Assembly: GCF_008370045.1 (NCBI RefSeq)
Contig: NZ_VOBN01000016.1
Location: 1-64,000 of the forward strand
DNA from: Pseudomonas sp. ANT_J12
GTDB lineage: Bacteria; Pseudomonadota; Gammaproteobacteria; Pseudomonadales; Pseudomonadaceae
Length of the DNA: 64,000 nt
Direction: 5' to 3'
The notes under the pieces were generated by a model that worked only from the letters and a program-made list of their open reading frames with translations, was not told the DNA's origin and searched no databases. The translations under genes and the position numbers were made by a program. Positions 60,582 through 64,000 of the stretch are shown piece by piece (position 1 is the first letter of the stretch; the number at the start of each line of letters is the position of its first letter).

Positions 60582-61532
60582 ATGCAGCTGGTTCGAGGCC
60601 TCCACAATCTGCGCCCCCAGCATCGGGGCTGTGTCGCCACTATTGGCAACTTTGACGGTGTTCACCGTGGTCACCAGGCAATCCTGGTCAGGCTGCGTGA
60701 GCGTGCGCTCGAGTTGGGCGTGCCCAGCTGCGTGGTGATTTTCGAGCCACAGCCGCGGGAATTTTTTGCGCCCGACACGGCGCCGGCCCGTCTGGCCCGG
60801 CTGCGGGACAAACTGCAGCTGCTGGCCGACGAAGGCGTCGATCGGGTCCTGTGCCTGGCGTTCAACCATCGTCTGAGCAAACTCAGCGCCGCGGAATTCG
60901 TCGATACGATTCTGGTGGATGGCCTGGGCGTGCAGCATCTGGAGGTCGGTGACGATTTCCGTTTCGGTTGCGACCGTGTCGGGGATTTCGATTTCCTGCA
61001 ACAGGCCGGCGTCCTCCAGGGTTTTACCGTCGAAGCGGCGCAAACCGTCGAGCTGGACGGTATTCGCGTCAGCAGCACCCAAGTGCGGAATGCCTTGGCC
61101 GCTGCCGACTTTGCCTTGGCCGAGCGCCTGCTGGGGCGGCCGTTCCAGATTACCGGGCGGGTGCTGCATGGCCAGAAGCTGGCGCGCCAGCTCGGAACAC
61201 CGACCGCCAACATCCAGCTCAAGCGTCGTCGCGTGCCGTTGTCCGGGGTGTACCTGGTCAATGTCGACATCGACGGCAAGACCTGGCCCGGCGTTGCCAA
61301 TATCGGCGTACGGCCCACGGTCCAGGGGGATGGCAAGGCCCACCTCGAAGTACATCTTTTAGATTTTGCCGGCGATCTGTATGACCGGCGTTTGACGGTG
61401 GTTTTCCACCACAAGCTGCGTGAAGAGCAGCGTTTCGCCTCTCTGGAGGCGCTTAAGACGGCGATCAATGCGGATGTCGCCGCCGCCCGTGCCCTGTCGC
61501 ACCTAGCGCCAATCGCTAATGAAGAGCCTTAA
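60582..61532 (+). CDS. ribF: Bifunctional riboflavin kinase/FAD synthetase
   Basis: The 316-residue enzyme makes FMN and FAD. The N-terminal adenylyltransferase half has TIGNFDGVHRGHQAIL and ISSTQVR-like (here RVSSTQVRNAL); the C-terminal kinase has GTPTANIQLKRR and GVANIGVRPTV. ATG 60582 (MQLVRGLHNLRPQ) matches relatives; an ATG six codons earlier is possible. It ends directly before ileS. Confidence 0.96.
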   Translation: MQLVRGLHNLRPQHRGCVATIGNFDGVHRGHQAILVRLRERALELGVPSCVVIFEPQPREFFAPDTAPARLARLRDKLQLLADEGVDRVLCLAFNHRLSKLSAAEFVDTILVDGLGVQHLEVGDDFRFGCDRVGDFDFLQQAGVLQGFTVEAAQTVELDGIRVSSTQVRNALAAADFALAERLLGRPFQITGRVLHGQKLARQLGTPTANIQLKRRRVPLSGVYLVNVDIDGKTWPGVANIGVRPTVQGDGKAHLEVHLLDFAGDLYDRRLTVVFHHKLREEQRFASLEALKTAINADVAAARALSHLAPIANEEP

Positions 61533-64000
61533 ATGACCGACTATAAAGCCACGCTAAACCTTCCGGACACCGCCTTCCCAATGAAGGCCGGCCTGCCACA
61601 GCGCGAACCGCAGATTCTGCAGCGCTGGGACAGTATTGGCCTGTACGGTAAGTTGCGCGAGATTGGCAAGGATCGTCCGAAGTTCGTTCTGCACGACGGC
61701 CCTCCGTACGCCAACGGCACGATCCACATCGGTCACGCACTGAACAAGATTCTCAAGGACATGATCATCCGCTCGAAGACCCTGTCGGGTTTCGATGCGC
61801 CTTATGTTCCGGGCTGGGACTGCCACGGCCTGCCGATCGAGCACAAAGTCGAAGTGACCCACGGCAAGAACCTGGGCGCGGATAAAACCCGCGAACTGTG
61901 CCGTGCCTACGCCACCGAGCAGATCGAAGGCCAGAAATCCGAATTCATCCGTCTGGGCGTGTTGGGCGATTTCGCCAACCCGTACAAGACCATGGACTTC
62001 AAGAACGAGGCCGGTGAAATCCGTGCCTTGGCCGAAATCGTCAAGGGCGGTTTCGTGTTCAAGGGTCTCAAGCCTGTGAACTGGTGCTTCGACTGCGGCT
62101 CGGCCCTGGCTGAAGCGGAAGTCGAATACGAGAACAAAGACTCCTCGACCATCGACGTGGCGTTCCCGATCGCCGACGAAGCCAAGCTGGCTGCCGCTTT
62201 CGGTCTGTCGTCCCTGGCCAAACCGGCGTCGATCGTGATCTGGACCACCACCCCGTGGACCATCCCGGCCAACCAGGCGCTGAACGTCCACCCGGAATTC
62301 AACTACGCCCTGGTCGATGTCGGCGACAAACTGCTGGTGCTGGCTGAAGAGCTGGTCGAGTCATGCCTGGCCCGCTACAACCTGGAAGGTTCGGTCATTG
62401 CGACCACCACCGGTAAAGCGCTGGAGCTGATCAACTTCCGTCACCCGTTCTACGATCGCCTGTCGCCGGTTTACCTGGCCGAGTACGTCGAACTGGGCGC
62501 TGGCACTGGCGTGGTTCACTCCGCCCCGGCCTATGGCGTTGACGACTTCGTGACCTGCAAAGCTTATGGCATGGTCAACGATGACATCCTCAATCCAGTG
62601 CAAAGCAACGGTGTGTACGTGCCGTCGCTGGAATTCTTTGGCGGCCAGTTCATCTGGAAGGCCAACCCGGTCATCGTCGACAAACTGACCGAAGTCGGTG
62701 CGCTGCTGCACACCGCCATCATCAGCCACAGCTACATGCACTGCTGGCGCCACAAGTCCGCGCTGATCTACCGCGCCACCGCGCAGTGGTTCATCGGCAT
62801 GGACAAAGAGCCGACGTCGGGTGAAACCCTGCGCAAGCGCGCGATCAAAGCCATCGAAGAAACCAAGTTCGTCCCGGCCTGGGGCCAGGCGCGCCTGCAT
62901 TCGATGATCGCCAACCGTCCGGACTGGTGCATCTCCCGCCAGCGCAACTGGGGCGTGCCGATCCCGTTTTTCCTGAACAAGGAAAGCGGCGAGTTGCACC
63001 CGCGCACCGCCGAGCTGATGGAAGAAGTCGCCAAACGCGTCGAAGTCGAAGGCATCGAAGCCTGGTTCAAGATGGACGCGGCCGAGCTGCTCGGTGACGA
63101 AGCGCCGCTGTACGACAAGATCAGCGACACCCTCGACGTCTGGTTCGACTCGGGTACCACGCACTGGCACGTCCTGCGCGGTTCGCACCCGATGGGCCAC
63201 GAGACCGGCCCGCGTGCCGACCTGTATCTGGAAGGCTCGGACCAACACCGTGGCTGGTTCCACTCGTCGTTGCTGACCGGTTGCGCCATCGACAACCACG
63301 CGCCGTACCGCGAACTGCTGACCCACGGTTTCACTGTGGATGAGTCCGGTCGCAAGATGTCCAAGTCCCTGGGCAACGTGATCGCGCCGCAAAAGGTCAA
63401 TGACACACTCGGCGCCGACATCATGCGTCTGTGGGTCGCTTCCACCGATTACTCGGGTGAAATGGCGGTTTCCGACCAGATCCTGCAGCGCAGTGCGGAC
63501 GCCTACCGGCGGATCCGTAACACCGCGCGCTTCCTGCTCTCGAACCTGACCGGTTTCAACCCGGCCACCGACATCCTGCCGGCCGAAGAAATGCTCGCCC
63601 TGGACCGTTGGGCCGTGGATCGCACCCTGCTGCTGCAACGCGAGTTGCAAGTGCACTACGGCGAATACCGCTTCTGGAACGTCTACTCCAAGATCCACAA
63701 CTTCTGCGTGCAGGAGCTGGGCGGTTTCTACCTCGACATCATCAAGGACCGCCAGTACACCACTGGCGCCAACAGCAAGGCCCGTCGTTCGGCGCAAACC
63801 GCGCTGTACCACATCAGTGAAGCGCTGGTGCGCTGGATCGCGCCGATCCTCGCCTTCACCGCTGACGAACTGTGGGAATACCTGCCGGGCGAGCGCAACG
63901 AATCGGTGATGCTCAACACCTGGTACGAAGGCCTGACCGAACTGCCGGACAACGTCGAGCTGGGCCGCGCCTACTGGGAGCGGATCATGGCGGTGAAGGT
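61533..64000 (+). CDS. ileS: Isoleucyl-tRNA synthetase (3' end outside the window)
   Basis: The ATG at 61533 directly follows the ribF stop. About 822 residues are inside the window (full length is near 940). The class I motifs are NGTIHIGHALNK and GRKMSKSLGN, and the editing domain has WTTTPWTIPANQAL. SDTLDVWFDSGTTHW and YLEGSDQHRGWFHSS are typical. The C-terminal zinc-binding part is missing because the window ends. lspA probably follows. Confidence 0.97.
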   Translation, partial: MTDYKATLNLPDTAFPMKAGLPQREPQILQRWDSIGLYGKLREIGKDRPKFVLHDGPPYANGTIHIGHALNKILKDMIIRSKTLSGFDAPYVPGWDCHGLPIEHKVEVTHGKNLGADKTRELCRAYATEQIEGQKSEFIRLGVLGDFANPYKTMDFKNEAGEIRALAEIVKGGFVFKGLKPVNWCFDCGSALAEAEVEYENKDSSTIDVAFPIADEAKLAAAFGLSSLAKPASIVIWTTTPWTIPANQALNVHPEFNYALVDVGDKLLVLAEELVESCLARYNLEGSVIATTTGKALELINFRHPFYDRLSPVYLAEYVELGAGTGVVHSAPAYGVDDFVTCKAYGMVNDDILNPVQSNGVYVPSLEFFGGQFIWKANPVIVDKLTEVGALLHTAIISHSYMHCWRHKSALIYRATAQWFIGMDKEPTSGETLRKRAIKAIEETKFVPAWGQARLHSMIANRPDWCISRQRNWGVPIPFFLNKESGELHPRTAELMEEVAKRVEVEGIEAWFKMDAAELLGDEAPLYDKISDTLDVWFDSGTTHWHVLRGSHPMGHETGPRADLYLEGSDQHRGWFHSSLLTGCAIDNHAPYRELLTHGFTVDESGRKMSKSLGNVIAPQKVNDTLGADIMRLWVASTDYSGEMAVSDQILQRSADAYRRIRNTARFLLSNLTGFNPATDILPAEEMLALDRWAVDRTLLLQRELQVHYGEYRFWNVYSKIHNFCVQELGGFYLDIIKDRQYTTGANSKARRSAQTALYHISEALVRWIAPILAFTADELWEYLPGERNESVMLNTWYEGLTELPDNVELGRAYWERIMAVK

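Overview
The window looks like a chromosomal segment of a fluorescent-group Pseudomonas. The reasons are high GC, a gene order that I recall from memory as matching the P. aeruginosa PAO1 block around PA4560-PA4615 (ileS, ribF, murJ, rpsT, proB, obg, rpmA, rplU, ispB, fklB, a Lon-like protease, morA, glyA, cobW-type GTPase, cstA, mapZ, radA, ankB, katB, mscL, fpr), and many REP/REPIN repeats built on a GTAGGAGC...GCTTGCCCGCGA unit, typical of P. fluorescens relatives. No rRNA, tRNA, insertion sequence or CRISPR array was seen. One gene, ileS, is cut by the right edge.

Left part (about 1-16 kb) is accessory. It carries a shikimate/quinate catabolic cluster (fused 3-dehydroshikimate dehydratase quiC1, a TetR regulator, an NAD-type shikimate dehydrogenase and a type II dehydroquinase), a LysR regulator, a two-gene DUF4160-like/DUF2442 pair that resembles a toxin-antitoxin module, trmA overlapping a purine permease gene, a small secreted DUF4879-like protein, a DJ-1-fold protein lacking the usual active-site residues, a higBA toxin-antitoxin locus with an inverted-repeat operator candidate, a three-subunit molybdenum aldehyde oxidase (paoABC type) and an MFS exporter whose stop codon overlaps that of paoC.

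Middle part (16-41 kb) is mostly core. It holds the cyanide-insensitive quinol oxidase genes cioAB with a perfect ANR box, rlmG, a LuxR solo with a complete acyl-homoserine-lactone pocket, fpr, mscL, periplasmic catalase katB with ankB, radA, the PilZ protein mapZ, the pyruvate/carbon-starvation transporter cstA with ybdD and a CobW-type GTPase, a dctA-gntR-gntR operon, glyA, the large c-di-GMP enzyme morA and ettA. The katB gene contains a sharply bounded 360-bp low-GC tract. The dctA promoter region has two copies of a GntR-type operator about eight helical turns apart. The cstA start codon is embedded in an A-rich Hfq/Crc-type motif.

Right part (41-64 kb) has envelope and unknown proteins (GreA/B-like factor, two lipoproteins, a DUF4105/Lnb-like protein, DUF3015, YqhA, DUF6482-like), a LonC-like protease with a degenerate Walker A, fklB, a small gene behind a Fur-box-like site, yjdM, ispB and then the conserved housekeeping run rplU-rpmA-obg-proB-creA, rpsT, murJ-ribF-ileS. 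I did not find a clearly unprecedented multi-gene system. The strongest leads are the DUF4160-like/DUF2442 pair, the katB mosaic, the dctA dual operator, the cstA A-rich start and the active-site-less DJ-1 protein.
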